In this document: piece after piece, positions 35,013 through 43,723 of the stretch
Layout of the letters: each line of letters opens with the position of its first letter
How positions within the stretch are numbered: position 1 is the stretch's first letter
Source of the DNA: Chryseolinea soli
GTDB taxonomy: Bacteria > Bacteroidota > Bacteroidia > Cytophagales > Cyclobacteriaceae
Reading direction: 5' to 3'
NCBI RefSeq assembly: GCF_003589925.1
Contig: NZ_CP032382.1
Span: 3,658,001-3,722,000, forward strand
DNA: 64,000 nucleotides
Notes under the pieces: model-generated
The model's input: only the letters and a program-made list of their open reading frames with translations
Database searches by the model: none
What the model was told of the DNA's origin: nothing
Made by a program: the position numbers and the translations under genes

Positions 35013-36650
35013 TCACAATGACACGCCACGCTTCCAGGGGATGAAGTCATCTTGATTAAGTTTAACGGCTTTCGGAACGACTTCGCCGCTAGCCGCCCGT
35101 ATACAGTATTCCAAAATCTCCTCTCCAAGGCCCGGGATCGTTTTCTTGCCTCGAATAACGGTCCCGCAGTCAATGTCGATGATGTCGTTCATTTGCTGGG
35201 CAAGGCGTGTGTTGGTGGCGAGCTTAATAGTGGGGCATACGGGGTTCCCGGTCGGTGTTCCAAGTCCGGTTGTAAATAGAATCAAGGTAGCGCCGGATGC
35301 AGCTTGCCCGGTTGTTGCTTCCACATCGTTGCCGGGTGTGCAGACAAGGCTTAGGCCCGCACGAGTGGCCGGTTCTGTATAGTTAAGTATTTCTGCAACG
35401 GGCGCGTTACCTGCCTTTTTGGCTGCACCTGCCGATTTGATGGCATCTGTGATCAGGCCGTCTTTGATGTTTCCCGGTGATGGATTCATATGAAACCCAG
35501 AGCCAACGGCATGTGCCTGGGCGTCGTACTCCTTCATGAGCCGGATAAACTTTTCAGCGCTGTTCTGATCCCCACAGCGATCAATAATATTTTGTTCAAC
35601 GCCGCAGAGCTCAGGAAATTCTGCCAGTAACACTTTGCCTCCGAGTGCCACCAGTAAGTCGGCCGCATACCCTACCGCTGGATTTGCAGAGATCCCACTG
35701 AAGCCATCACTTCCTCCGCACTTGACGCCAATGCAAAGTTTATTGAGTGGCGCCGGTCTCCGTTCAATTCTATTAAGCTCAACCATTGCTTGAAACGTTT
35801 TTCGTATCGCCTGGATGACCAGCTGCTCCTCGCTTTTTATTTGTTGCTGTTCGAATATGAGTAGCGGCTTATTGAATTTTGGATTTCGAGCCAGGATGTC
35901 TTCACGTAGTTGATTGGTTTGAAGGTGCTGGCATCCAAGACTTAAGATGGTCACGCCGCCGACGTTGGGGTGATCTGCATATGCCGCCAGCAGTCTGCTT
36001 AGCGTCGCTGCGTCTTCTCTAGTGCCGCCACATCCTCCTGTGTGATTGAGAAATTTTACGCCATCAATGTTTTGGAAAAGGCGATGCGAGTTCGTGGAAG
36101 TAAAGGTGTCGAGGTCGACGTCTTCGAGGTTGGTTTGGTTGTTGTGGGCTTGTACCAGGCGGTGGGTAAAGGATTTGTATTTATCCGTGATCGCATAACC
36201 GAGTTCGTTATGCAGTGCTTCGCGGATAACATCCAGATTGCGATTTTCACAAAACACCGTGGGAATGAAAAGCCAGTAGTTTGCTGTTCCCACGCTGCCG
36301 TCGGGCCTATGATACCCAAGAAAGGTGCGAGCACTGAACCGTGTTGCATCGGGCGGAGACCATTGATAGTTGTGGGGTTTATAGGAATAAGCTTGTGCTG
36401 CGTGTTTGGTGTTGGAAGTTGTCATTAATCTTCCGGCGAGCAGGTGCTCCTGTGCCGTTCCTACAAGCACGCCATACATAAAGATAGGATCGCCCTTTTG
36501 AAGATCTTGTGTGAAGAACTTGTGCTTCTGTGGGATATCGTCAAGCAGTATATAGGTATTTTCCTGTACGATGATGGATGATCCTTTTTTGAGGTCCGTT
36601 AGAGCGGTAATTACATTGTCGCGGTCATCGATTTTTAATACGGTATTCAT
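35013..36650 (-). CDS. UxaA-family sugar-acid dehydratase, probable L-fuconate dehydratase
   Basis: 545 residues: an N-terminal SAF domain (about 1-95, VLKIDDRDNVITALTDLKKGSSI ... QKHKFFTQDLQKGDPI) joined to the galactarate/altronate dehydratase catalytic region (about 105-530), with GYHRPDGSVGTANYWLFIPTVFCENRN, HTGGCGG, LGCQHLQ, GVKCGGSDGFSGISANPAVG and TTGLGTPTGNPVCPTIKL. Conserved Cys residues suggest an iron-dependent active site. UxaA proteins dehydrate aldonic acids to 2-keto-3-deoxy acids. No enolase-superfamily L-fuconate dehydratase is present, so this enzyme probably fills that step. It starts 5 bases after fucP. Confidence 0.85.
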   Translation of the reverse strand: MNTVLKIDDRDNVITALTDLKKGSSIIVQENTYILLDDIPQKHKFFTQDLQKGDPIFMYGVLVGTAQEHLLAGRLMTTSNTKHAAQAYSYKPHNYQWSPPDATRFSARTFLGYHRPDGSVGTANYWLFIPTVFCENRNLDVIREALHNELGYAITDKYKSFTHRLVQAHNNQTNLEDVDLDTFTSTNSHRLFQNIDGVKFLNHTGGCGGTREDAATLSRLLAAYADHPNVGGVTILSLGCQHLQTNQLREDILARNPKFNKPLLIFEQQQIKSEEQLVIQAIRKTFQAMVELNRIERRPAPLNKLCIGVKCGGSDGFSGISANPAVGYAADLLVALGGKVLLAEFPELCGVEQNIIDRCGDQNSAEKFIRLMKEYDAQAHAVGSGFHMNPSPGNIKDGLITDAIKSAGAAKKAGNAPVAEILNYTEPATRAGLSLVCTPGNDVEATTGQAASGATLILFTTGLGTPTGNPVCPTIKLATNTRLAQQMNDIIDIDCGTVIRGKKTIPGLGEEILEYCIRAASGEVVPKAVKLNQDDFIPWKRGVSL

Positions 36651-36655
36651 GCGTG

Positions 36656-37882
36656 TTAGTTTGCTTTATGTCCATTCCATCCATACCATGCCACTACCGT
36701 CAGACACAATGTCGGCACAGCGTATGAGCTGGCAGTAGAGTAATGATCGGCTATGGTTCCCATGATGTATGGTATGAATGCGCCACCGGCAATGGACATG
36801 ATGATAAATGCGGATCCTCTTTTTGTATCAGGTCCCAGGTCTTTGATGCCAAGGGCAAAAATGGTTGGAAACATGATGGATAAGAAAAAGAATGTTCCAA
36901 CAAGCGCATAAACGGACAGCCATCCGAAGGCGAGCAGGGCAATGCCTGTAAGCAGAATGGCGAGTAGAGCATAGGTGAAAAGCAGCGTGTTGGGTGCTAT
37001 GCGCTTCATGAGTGCGGTGCCGACAAAACGGCCAACGGTAAACAAGAGGAGCCCGATAGAGAGCAGGTAGGATGCCTGCGCATTGTCAATCGTGGTAATG
37101 GTTTCCGTGCAGTAGTTGATAAAGAGGGCCGCAATGCCAACCTGTGCAGCGACGTAGAAGAACTGGGTGATAACAGCATTTCGAAAATGCCGGCGCGCGA
37201 ACAATGGGTTTCTTGAGTGAGTATCTTCCTCCGCGATCGTATGGGCTGGGGCAATTTCAGGCAGGTGTGTGAAACTGAAAACGACGGCAATCAGAAAGAC
37301 CACGGCGCCAATCATGATATACACCATCTTGACAGCGTCCAGTCCGCTGCCAGCACTTTTTTCGCCAAAGAAGAAGGTGGCTGCCAGGATAGGCCCTAAG
37401 AACGCACCGATGCCGTTGAAGCACTGTGAGAGATTCAGACGAAATTCGGAGGACTTTGAATCACCCAGAACTGTGATGTAGGCATTGGCCGTGGTCTCCA
37501 GAAATGCCAGTCCGCTCGCCAGTACAAACATGGCTAGGACAAAAAATTCGAAGCTTACCCACTCGGCGGCTGGATAAAAAAGGAATGTTCCCCCGGTATA
37601 CAGCAGCAATCCTGCTATGATCCCAGTTTTGTATCCAAATCTGTGAGTGAAAATGCCGGCGGGAAGGGCAACCAAAAAGTAGGCTCCGAAATACGCCATT
37701 TGAAGGAATGTTGAACGGGAGGTCGTGATGTTTAGCGTATCCTGGAAATGCTTGTTTAATACGTCGAGTAGTCCATAGGCCAAGCCCCACAAAAAGAAGA
37801 GACTCGTTACCAAAGTCAATGGAATCAAGTATGAGTCTTTTTGTGGTTGTATGGTGGCGGGTGCGTCTGAAGTAAAATGCAT
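36656..37882 (-). CDS. fucP: L-fucose:H+ symporter FucP
   Basis: 408 residues with 12 predicted membrane helices, FucP branch of the major facilitator superfamily. Typical segments: SLFFLWGLAYGLLDVLNKHFQ in helix 1, LQMAYFGAYFLVALPAG, ASGLAFLETTANAYITVLG, SQCFNGIGAFLGPI, and IMFPTIFALGIKDLG with GGAFIPYIMG near the end. The acidic and Asn residues of FucP transport (helix 1 LDVLN, helix 4 LETTAN) are in place. It imports L-fucose with a proton. First gene of a five-gene fucose operon on this strand; a 16-bp palindrome lies 37 bases upstream of its start. Confidence 0.93.
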   Translation of the reverse strand: MHFTSDAPATIQPQKDSYLIPLTLVTSLFFLWGLAYGLLDVLNKHFQDTLNITTSRSTFLQMAYFGAYFLVALPAGIFTHRFGYKTGIIAGLLLYTGGTFLFYPAAEWVSFEFFVLAMFVLASGLAFLETTANAYITVLGDSKSSEFRLNLSQCFNGIGAFLGPILAATFFFGEKSAGSGLDAVKMVYIMIGAVVFLIAVVFSFTHLPEIAPAHTIAEEDTHSRNPLFARRHFRNAVITQFFYVAAQVGIAALFINYCTETITTIDNAQASYLLSIGLLLFTVGRFVGTALMKRIAPNTLLFTYALLAILLTGIALLAFGWLSVYALVGTFFFLSIMFPTIFALGIKDLGPDTKRGSAFIIMSIAGGAFIPYIMGTIADHYSTASSYAVPTLCLTVVAWYGWNGHKAN

Positions 37883-37918
37883 CGTGCGTTGGGTAAAGTT
37901 TAGGTGGGCTATGTAGGC

Positions 37919-37934
37919 CCATCACATGTGATGG
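37919..37934. promoter_or_regulatory. Palindrome upstream of fucP
   Basis: CCATCACATGTGATGG, a perfect 16-bp dyad 37-52 bases before the fucP start codon, in the only plausible promoter region of the fucose operon. Candidate operator for a dimeric repressor or activator; none is encoded next to it. Confidence 0.5.
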
Positions 37935-38371
37935 CTGGGCCAAAGCTGTTGACCTGCACCCATTCATCACATTCGATTGCGGTCCAAAGGTCGCCCAATC
38001 ACTATGATCGGAAGAAGGGCAAAATAGTCAAACAGGGCATGGAAATTCATCAAAATGGGGGATGCAATCGTCGAAACGGACACAAACGGATTGAAATGGC
38101 AAAGGGCGCTCGACTGACTCCAGATATAAAAATCGGCCTCAAAGCCGATCCTCATACTGAGGCCTGAAGGCCGGCGACATTCTTAAAATCACCGCTCTAA
38201 ACTTGGCTAAATTCGACGAATGATGTTCCGATGCTTAAGGTCCCGTTGACAATCCCGTCGAGGGTTAGCGGATTTTATCCATCCAAACGTACGCTCCTGC
38301 CAAGCTTTGTGCGGATATATTTCTATTGCATCTCATGGTTGGCGTTGATATATAGGAAAGTGCTAAGATTT
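37935..38371. other. Intergenic stretch between fucP and the efflux operon
   Basis: About 440 bp between the fucP promoter and the end of the efflux operon. Apart from the terminator at 38127-38149 I see no gene or repeat; short frames on both strands have no recognisable content. Confidence 0.5.
38127..38149 (-). terminator. Probable terminator of the efflux operon
   Basis: Read on the minus strand: stem ATCGGC/GCCGAT with a 6-nt loop followed by TTTTTATATC. It is about 220 bases past the last gene of the efflux operon and directed the right way. Confidence 0.55.
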
Positions 38372-38998
38372 CTATTGCAAAGGAGTTTTGAATCCAAACT
38401 GCAAGCAAACACCGTCTAATGTCCCATTATATACCTGCGTGGCGATAGGGAAACTCAGGTATTGTGATTCGAGGTATAGGATGAAAAACTTACTTAGTTT
38501 GACTGTGACGCCGACTCCGCCACGATACGTAAAAGAGGATCGCGAATCACTCGTTAGCACTACATCTTTCGAAGTCGAGCTCTCTTCCAGAAAGGGTACA
38601 TCTGTGATCGCTATGCCCGTACCAGCATAAATATACGGCGAGAATTTGCGGATCTGCCATCTATACCCCACTTCCAGACCCGGTATTGTCGATGGTAATT
38701 TTCCATTGATAAACAAAGTAGCTCCGTCGCGCGCGGTATACATTGTATGAAATGATATGTTATACTGATCGAAGAACAGCCGGCCAAAAAGATGTTTTTT
38801 ATAGTCAATTTGAAATTGAAAGCTGCTGGCAAATCCGGTTTCGTTAAGGGCACTGTGTGTTTTTATTGGACTATAAAGCCCTATACCACCGTTGAAATAG
38901 TATGATGGCTTCCGATGCTTTTCTTCAGTATTGGACTGGGCATGCCCTGCAGTGATGCACAATAAGACTGCTAAGCAAAAAACTAAAATGAATTTCAT
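38372..38998 (-). CDS. Small outer-membrane beta-barrel protein
   Basis: 208 residues: signal peptide MKFILVFCLAVLLCITAGHA, then alternating amphipathic strands with many Tyr/Phe (YYFNGGIGLYSPI, LEVGYRWQIRKFSPYIYAGTGIAITDVPF, TYRGGVGVTVKLSKFFILYLESQYLSF, CLQFGFKTPL), typical of an 8-10 strand outer-membrane barrel. Last gene of the efflux operon, 9 bases after the HMA-like gene. Role unknown: it could be a passive pore or an envelope-stress protein co-expressed with the pump. Confidence 0.82.
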   Translation of the reverse strand: MKFILVFCLAVLLCITAGHAQSNTEEKHRKPSYYFNGGIGLYSPIKTHSALNETGFASSFQFQIDYKKHLFGRLFFDQYNISFHTMYTARDGATLFINGKLPSTIPGLEVGYRWQIRKFSPYIYAGTGIAITDVPFLEESSTSKDVVLTSDSRSSFTYRGGVGVTVKLSKFFILYLESQYLSFPIATQVYNGTLDGVCLQFGFKTPLQ

Positions 38999-39007
38999 AT
39001 GCCTGTA

Positions 39008-39220
39008 TTATTTTAATATTTCACAAGAAAAGCCATGCTTGCTCAGGAGATCCACCACTTCCTCAGCTATATTTCTTTGCGTCTTCAGCCGCAAGACTTT
39101 GTCTTCATCACCGATATCAACGGACCAATTGTTTACACCGACTAAAAGAGAAAGTCCTCCAGCGACCAGATTTACATCCCGACTATTGAGAATTGTAGTT
39201 TTGAAGAGGAGTATTATCAT
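39008..39220 (-). CDS. HMA-like ferredoxin-fold protein lacking metal-binding cysteines
   Basis: 70 residues, MIILLFKTTILNSRD start, then NNWSVDIGDEDKVLRLKTQRNIAEEVVDLLSKHGFSCEIL. The beta-alpha-beta-beta-alpha-beta pattern and spacing match heavy-metal-associated (HMA) domains, but the CxxC metal site after strand 1 is replaced by Asn-Ser-Arg-Asp. Similar Cys-less small proteins occur in Bacteroidota. It therefore probably does not carry metal and may bind a protein or small molecule instead. Located between tolC-like and barrel genes in the efflux operon. The fold is inferred from the pattern alone. Confidence 0.6.
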   Translation of the reverse strand: MIILLFKTTILNSRDVNLVAGGLSLLVGVNNWSVDIGDEDKVLRLKTQRNIAEEVVDLLSKHGFSCEILK

Positions 39221-39264
39221 ATATGAAAATGAGGTTATGAATTGGTCTATTGAGTAAATGCAGG

Positions 39265-40617
39265 TCAGCGCCCGATCAGATTTTCAAGCTCGGCCACGGC
39301 GATGAAGTATGCTAACTGTGCTGCGTATAGGTCGGCCTCGGATTTGGCAACATCGGCCTTGACGGCAAGCAGATCACTATTCATGCTTAGCCCTGCTGCC
39401 TGTTTATCCTTTTGTACCTTTAGCTCTTCCAGTCGATACTTCAGTGCTTTCCTTGCCACTGTAACCAGGGCGATCGTTTGATTTATTTTGCGGTAGGCTT
39501 TTTCAACATCGGTATATACTTTCTGTTGCTGATAAGCCACGGTATGTTCTGCTTGTTTGAGTTGTGCTTCTCGTTGATGTAACACGTGATGGTTGACGAA
39601 GAGGTCTTGAAGATTCCATTTGAGGTTTATACCGATATAGGGCATCGAGGTCGGAAGGATGGGGTTCCCTCTCTGGTAATAATATCCGGCAATCAATCCG
39701 AGATCGGGGAGATTACTTTGGTTAGCGGCTTTAATAGAAAGAAGCGCCTTGTCACGGTTTAGACGTGCGAGCTGAAGATCCGTATTAACGGATATGCGAT
39801 TCGTGTAAGTATCTACAGACGCGATGACATGCATCCCTATCGTTGCCGAGTCCGGCTCCTGAAGCTTTGTAAGAGAATTTTCTGATAAATTAGCAACCAC
39901 GATTAGTTCACGTTTATAATCTTGGACGATGATTTCTTGCTTGAGCATATTTTGTTCCTCCTCGGCAACGGCTGCTCGCAAGCCCGCTAGATTGGGGGCA
40001 ATTACTTTTCCGGCTGCTGCTCCGCTCTCCGCGTCTTTGACCTTAGCTTTCGCAAGCTCAAGTCGGGTAGAGGCCGCTTCCCATTGTTTTTCGCTAATGA
40101 GGATGCCATAATACAATTCCTGAACCGCTAGCGTGAGTTGCTGTGCAATTTTTACTTGTTCTGTCTCTGATACTGTTACATCGATCTTATCTATTGCTAG
40201 TCCTGTTTTGATCTTTGCCTGTTGAAGAAGAGGCTGGTACAGTGCAACGTCTGTGCTAAAGTTGTCGTGTTGGCCCATTTTGAAATTGGTATTCTCCTGC
40301 GGAAACAATTGATCACCCGTTGAAGTCGGTGCGACTCCGATAGAACCTGCCGGTATATTTAGCTCTCCTATTGAAAAGTTATACTGATAATTCGCACCGA
40401 CCATTACCGAAGGGTATCGCCTGATTTGATCTTCGTTCAGCTTGCTGACCTTCTCTTTTACCTGCCAGCTTTTGATCGCCATCGGGTGGCTTCGCGAAAT
40501 TGCCGAATCAATAAGTTGTTGCAAGGTGTAGCTACTCCCGGTCTGTGCCTGCAATCCGGTGCAAGTAAGCATGAGGATGGCCGATAGCACGAGGCTATAT
40601 TTTATTTTCAGATTCAT
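39265..40617 (-). CDS. TolC-family outer-membrane efflux protein
   Basis: 450 residues from the ATG at 40617; a TTG at 40626 abuts the permease stop. Signal peptide ending in LQAQ, then two repeats of the TolC fold with long helices (SVSETEQVKIAQQLTLAVQELYYGILISEKQWEAASTRLELAKAKVKDAESG; LKQAEHTVAYQQQKVYTDVEKAYRKINQTIALVTVARKALKYRLEELKVQKD) and short barrel strands (LGLIAGYYYQRG, IGINLKW). It forms the exit duct for the RND pump encoded directly upstream. No lipobox is visible. Confidence 0.93.
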   Translation of the reverse strand: MNLKIKYSLVLSAILMLTCTGLQAQTGSSYTLQQLIDSAISRSHPMAIKSWQVKEKVSKLNEDQIRRYPSVMVGANYQYNFSIGELNIPAGSIGVAPTSTGDQLFPQENTNFKMGQHDNFSTDVALYQPLLQQAKIKTGLAIDKIDVTVSETEQVKIAQQLTLAVQELYYGILISEKQWEAASTRLELAKAKVKDAESGAAAGKVIAPNLAGLRAAVAEEEQNMLKQEIIVQDYKRELIVVANLSENSLTKLQEPDSATIGMHVIASVDTYTNRISVNTDLQLARLNRDKALLSIKAANQSNLPDLGLIAGYYYQRGNPILPTSMPYIGINLKWNLQDLFVNHHVLHQREAQLKQAEHTVAYQQQKVYTDVEKAYRKINQTIALVTVARKALKYRLEELKVQKDKQAAGLSMNSDLLAVKADVAKSEADLYAAQLAYFIAVAELENLIGR

Positions 40618-40626
40618 AAGAAACAA

Positions 40627-43600
40627 TTATTGTACGGTTGGAAGAATATTTTTGTCCCGGTCACGGATCATGGCTATATACAAGACGGGAACGGTAAGGA
40701 GTGCCATGATCATACTCCACACAACTCCGAATGCTAACACACTGGCTAAAGGCGCCCACATTCCAGAGCCTGAAATGATCATGGGTAGGACGCCTATAGC
40801 GGCGGCCATCGCAGTAAGAAATATAGGACGCAATCTTCTTTTGGCCGATTCGATTGCGGAGGTGCGAATATCCATCCCCTGGCGTAGCAGTATGTTAGTA
40901 TAATCAACCAGGATAATCGCGTTTCGAACTACTATGCCTGAGAGCGCAATCAGTCCAATGAAAGCCGTAAAGCTGAAATTATTGCCTGTTACTACTAGGC
41001 CGAAGATAGCGCCAAGTAGACTCAGCGGTATAGTGAGCATGACGATGATCGTCTCCTTCATGTTTCGGAATTGGAAGAGCAGTATGAAGAATATCAAGAC
41101 AAGACTTATTACCAGCGCCGTTACCATCTCTACAAATACCTCGTCCTTGTTTGCTTCCTCTCCGCCATAGTCAATCCGGTATCCTTCCGGTAGTGTTAGT
41201 TTTTGAATCTTAGGTTTAATGGCTTCCAGCAGTTCGGCAGGTAACACATCAGGCTGTGTTTCACTTTGCACAGTAAGCGTTCGTACGCCATTTCGATGCA
41301 TGATTTTGCCTGAATGCCATTGAGGAATAAGTGTAGCAATTTGTCGGAGTGGTAACTCAGCTCCTGTTGCCGGGGATGTGATGTATATATCTTGAAGGTC
41401 GGTTGTATTTCTTCGCTTGTTGGCATCCAGTCTCAAGACTATATCAATCGGGGTGTCACCTTCATACATAGTAGATATAGGGGCTCCATTAAACCCTGTA
41501 TAGACGGACTGTGCGACGCTACTGGTAGTGAAGCCCAGGCGTTTGGCTTCTTCCTTGAGTTGAAGATCGATACCGTAGTAATCTTCAGAAAAGTCATCCC
41601 GAACAAACAAACTTCCCGGAGTAGTTTTTAGGATCTCTCTAACCTGATCTCTGATTTCCTTTAATCGGTTTACATCTTCTCCAACAATTCTTACTTCTAC
41701 CGGTGCACTCATAGAAGAACCCTGCTGCATCAGTTTTACGAAAAATGTACCGCCTGCCGTAAGGTTTCTGACTTTGGTACTCAGTTCATGTGATAACTGC
41801 TCTGCTGTTGCCTCACTTGTTGTATTGACCAGGATGAGTGCGTAGTTTTTGGTGGGAAACTCTGGCGTAAAGTTATAGTAAAACCGGGGAGCAGACGTTC
41901 CGGTAAACGTTGCGTACGATAACACTCGGTCATCTCCCTGTATGATTTTCTGTGCTTTTAAAATAGTCTCGTTTGTTTTTTCGAGTTTCGTTTCGGTTGG
42001 CATCCATAGCTCAACGATAAACTGATTGCGTTCTGCTGGCGGGAAGAACAGCTCTCGGATGCCAAATTTGAGCAGCAATCCGACCAGAAGCAGCGAAGAG
42101 AAACTTCCGATGACTGTAATTTTGGGATGGTTTACACACCAGTCGAGCGCTACATTGTACCCATCTTGCATATAGGTTAGTACCGATTTTTTTTGTTTGG
42201 CGCCATTGGTTTCATGTCCTTGCGCATGGGTGTGTAACCCTTTTTTGATGAATGTGTAACAAAGCAATGGCGTTAAGAACAATGCCACGAAGTATGATGC
42301 GATCAATGCAATGGCTACTGTAATCGGAAGAGTCGCGATGAATTCTCCAGTCGCACCGCTGATGAGAACCATCGGTAAAAAGGAAGCAATGATTGTAATG
42401 GTAGCGACTAACACTGGCATTAAAAGGTCGTGGGCACTGCGCCAGGCGGCTGTCCATCGATCGACTTGCTCATCCAATAATTCCACATAGTTGTCGGCAA
42501 TGACAATAGCGTCATCCACGACCATACCGAGGACCAAAATGAGCGCAGCCAGCGATACCTGATGCAACTCAATACCCACGGCGTTCATAATAGCAAAGGT
42601 GAGGGCCACCGTCATAGGTATAGCCATCGCTGCGACGGATGCTATTCGAAATGGCAACAACAGAAGTACAACTACAATTACCGAGACAATTGCCAGGAAG
42701 AACTCTTTTATAAAATGCGATATGTTATGGTCTACCAAGGTGGGCTGGGATACCAGCGTAGTGAGTTTGATGTTGGTCGGCATTAATCGGTTCGCCTCGT
42801 CTATCTTTTGCTCTACAGCTTTCCCAAAGTCAACGATGTTGTTCCCTTCGTGCATTTGAATGCTAAGCATGATAGCTTTATTGCCGTTGACGGCAATAAT
42901 CTCATCAGGTTCCGCGTAATCTCTCTTCATGTTGGCTACATCTCCCAAGCGAACGATAGCTCCCGTTGAAGATGTGCCTACCACTTGGCTCGATAGATCA
43001 TTTTCAGTATGAAAAAATCCCGTTGTATAAAGCGGTGTTGTGCTGGTATGCGTCTTCACTTCACCGGTGGCACTAATACTGTTTTGTGATTTTAACAGGT
43101 CTACCACTTGGTCAAGGCGTACACCATATTGTGAAAGTTTCTGCGAATTCGCAGACGCGACAATTTGCTCACGCTGATCACCGATGCGTTTGATCTTTGA
43201 CGCGGCGGGTAGGGTGCGTATAAGGTCTTCAAGTTTCTGTGCATAATACTTTAGTTGTTCAAAACTGGCGTCTTTACTATCCAGAGCGATCACCATTGCT
43301 TCTGTGTCACCAAAATCAGAATCGACGATGGGTCCGTTTACGCCTTCCGGGAGATCTACTGCCCGCGCTATTAATAGCTGATGGCGAAGTTTACTCCAGA
43401 ATATATCGGGTTGCTTCACATTGGCAGTGAGCTCTACGGTTATTACCGTCATTCCGTCTTTGGAAGTCGATGTGGTTTTGGTCTTATCCACTTCTTCATA
43501 TTGAAAAAGATATTGTTCGAGTTTCTTGGTAACTTGGTCCTCCACCTGGGATGAATTGGCACCGGGAAAAAAGGCTATAACAAGTCCTTGTCGGATGGTG

Positions 43601-43719
43601 ATTTTAGGATCCTCTCTGCGGGGCATATCAAGCAGCGAGTTGACTCCTATGGCAAATAGCATAAACAAGACGGCGAGTGTCACCTGCTTGTATTTGAGGG
43701 CAGCTTCAATGAAATTCAT
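40627..43719 (-). CDS. RND efflux permease (AcrB/HAE1-like)
   Basis: 1030 residues, 12 membrane helices and two large periplasmic loops, typical of the resistance-nodulation-division superfamily. The helix 4 proton-relay motif LILVLGMVVDDAIVIADNYVELLDE carries two adjacent Asp; the matching helix 10 region is GLIALSGIVVRNAIILVDYTN. There is no methionine or Cys-rich metal signature in the helices I inspected, so an organic substrate (drug, bile-like compound, dye or lipid) is more likely than a metal. It forms a tripartite pump with the adaptor (4-base gap upstream) and the TolC-like protein. Confidence 0.95.
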   Translation of the reverse strand: MNFIEAALKYKQVTLAVLFMLFAIGVNSLLDMPRREDPKITIRQGLVIAFFPGANSSQVEDQVTKKLEQYLFQYEEVDKTKTTSTSKDGMTVITVELTANVKQPDIFWSKLRHQLLIARAVDLPEGVNGPIVDSDFGDTEAMVIALDSKDASFEQLKYYAQKLEDLIRTLPAASKIKRIGDQREQIVASANSQKLSQYGVRLDQVVDLLKSQNSISATGEVKTHTSTTPLYTTGFFHTENDLSSQVVGTSSTGAIVRLGDVANMKRDYAEPDEIIAVNGNKAIMLSIQMHEGNNIVDFGKAVEQKIDEANRLMPTNIKLTTLVSQPTLVDHNISHFIKEFFLAIVSVIVVVLLLLPFRIASVAAMAIPMTVALTFAIMNAVGIELHQVSLAALILVLGMVVDDAIVIADNYVELLDEQVDRWTAAWRSAHDLLMPVLVATITIIASFLPMVLISGATGEFIATLPITVAIALIASYFVALFLTPLLCYTFIKKGLHTHAQGHETNGAKQKKSVLTYMQDGYNVALDWCVNHPKITVIGSFSSLLLVGLLLKFGIRELFFPPAERNQFIVELWMPTETKLEKTNETILKAQKIIQGDDRVLSYATFTGTSAPRFYYNFTPEFPTKNYALILVNTTSEATAEQLSHELSTKVRNLTAGGTFFVKLMQQGSSMSAPVEVRIVGEDVNRLKEIRDQVREILKTTPGSLFVRDDFSEDYYGIDLQLKEEAKRLGFTTSSVAQSVYTGFNGAPISTMYEGDTPIDIVLRLDANKRRNTTDLQDIYITSPATGAELPLRQIATLIPQWHSGKIMHRNGVRTLTVQSETQPDVLPAELLEAIKPKIQKLTLPEGYRIDYGGEEANKDEVFVEMVTALVISLVLIFFILLFQFRNMKETIIVMLTIPLSLLGAIFGLVVTGNNFSFTAFIGLIALSGIVVRNAIILVDYTNILLRQGMDIRTSAIESAKRRLRPIFLTAMAAAIGVLPMIISGSGMWAPLASVLAFGVVWSMIMALLTVPVLYIAMIRDRDKNILPTVQ

Positions 43720-43723
43720 AACG

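Noticed and set aside
40627..43719. Metal (CusA-type) rather than drug-type RND pump
   Set aside because: No methionine or cysteine signature was seen and the adaptor lacks metal-binding motifs; the HMA-like protein in the operon has no cysteines.
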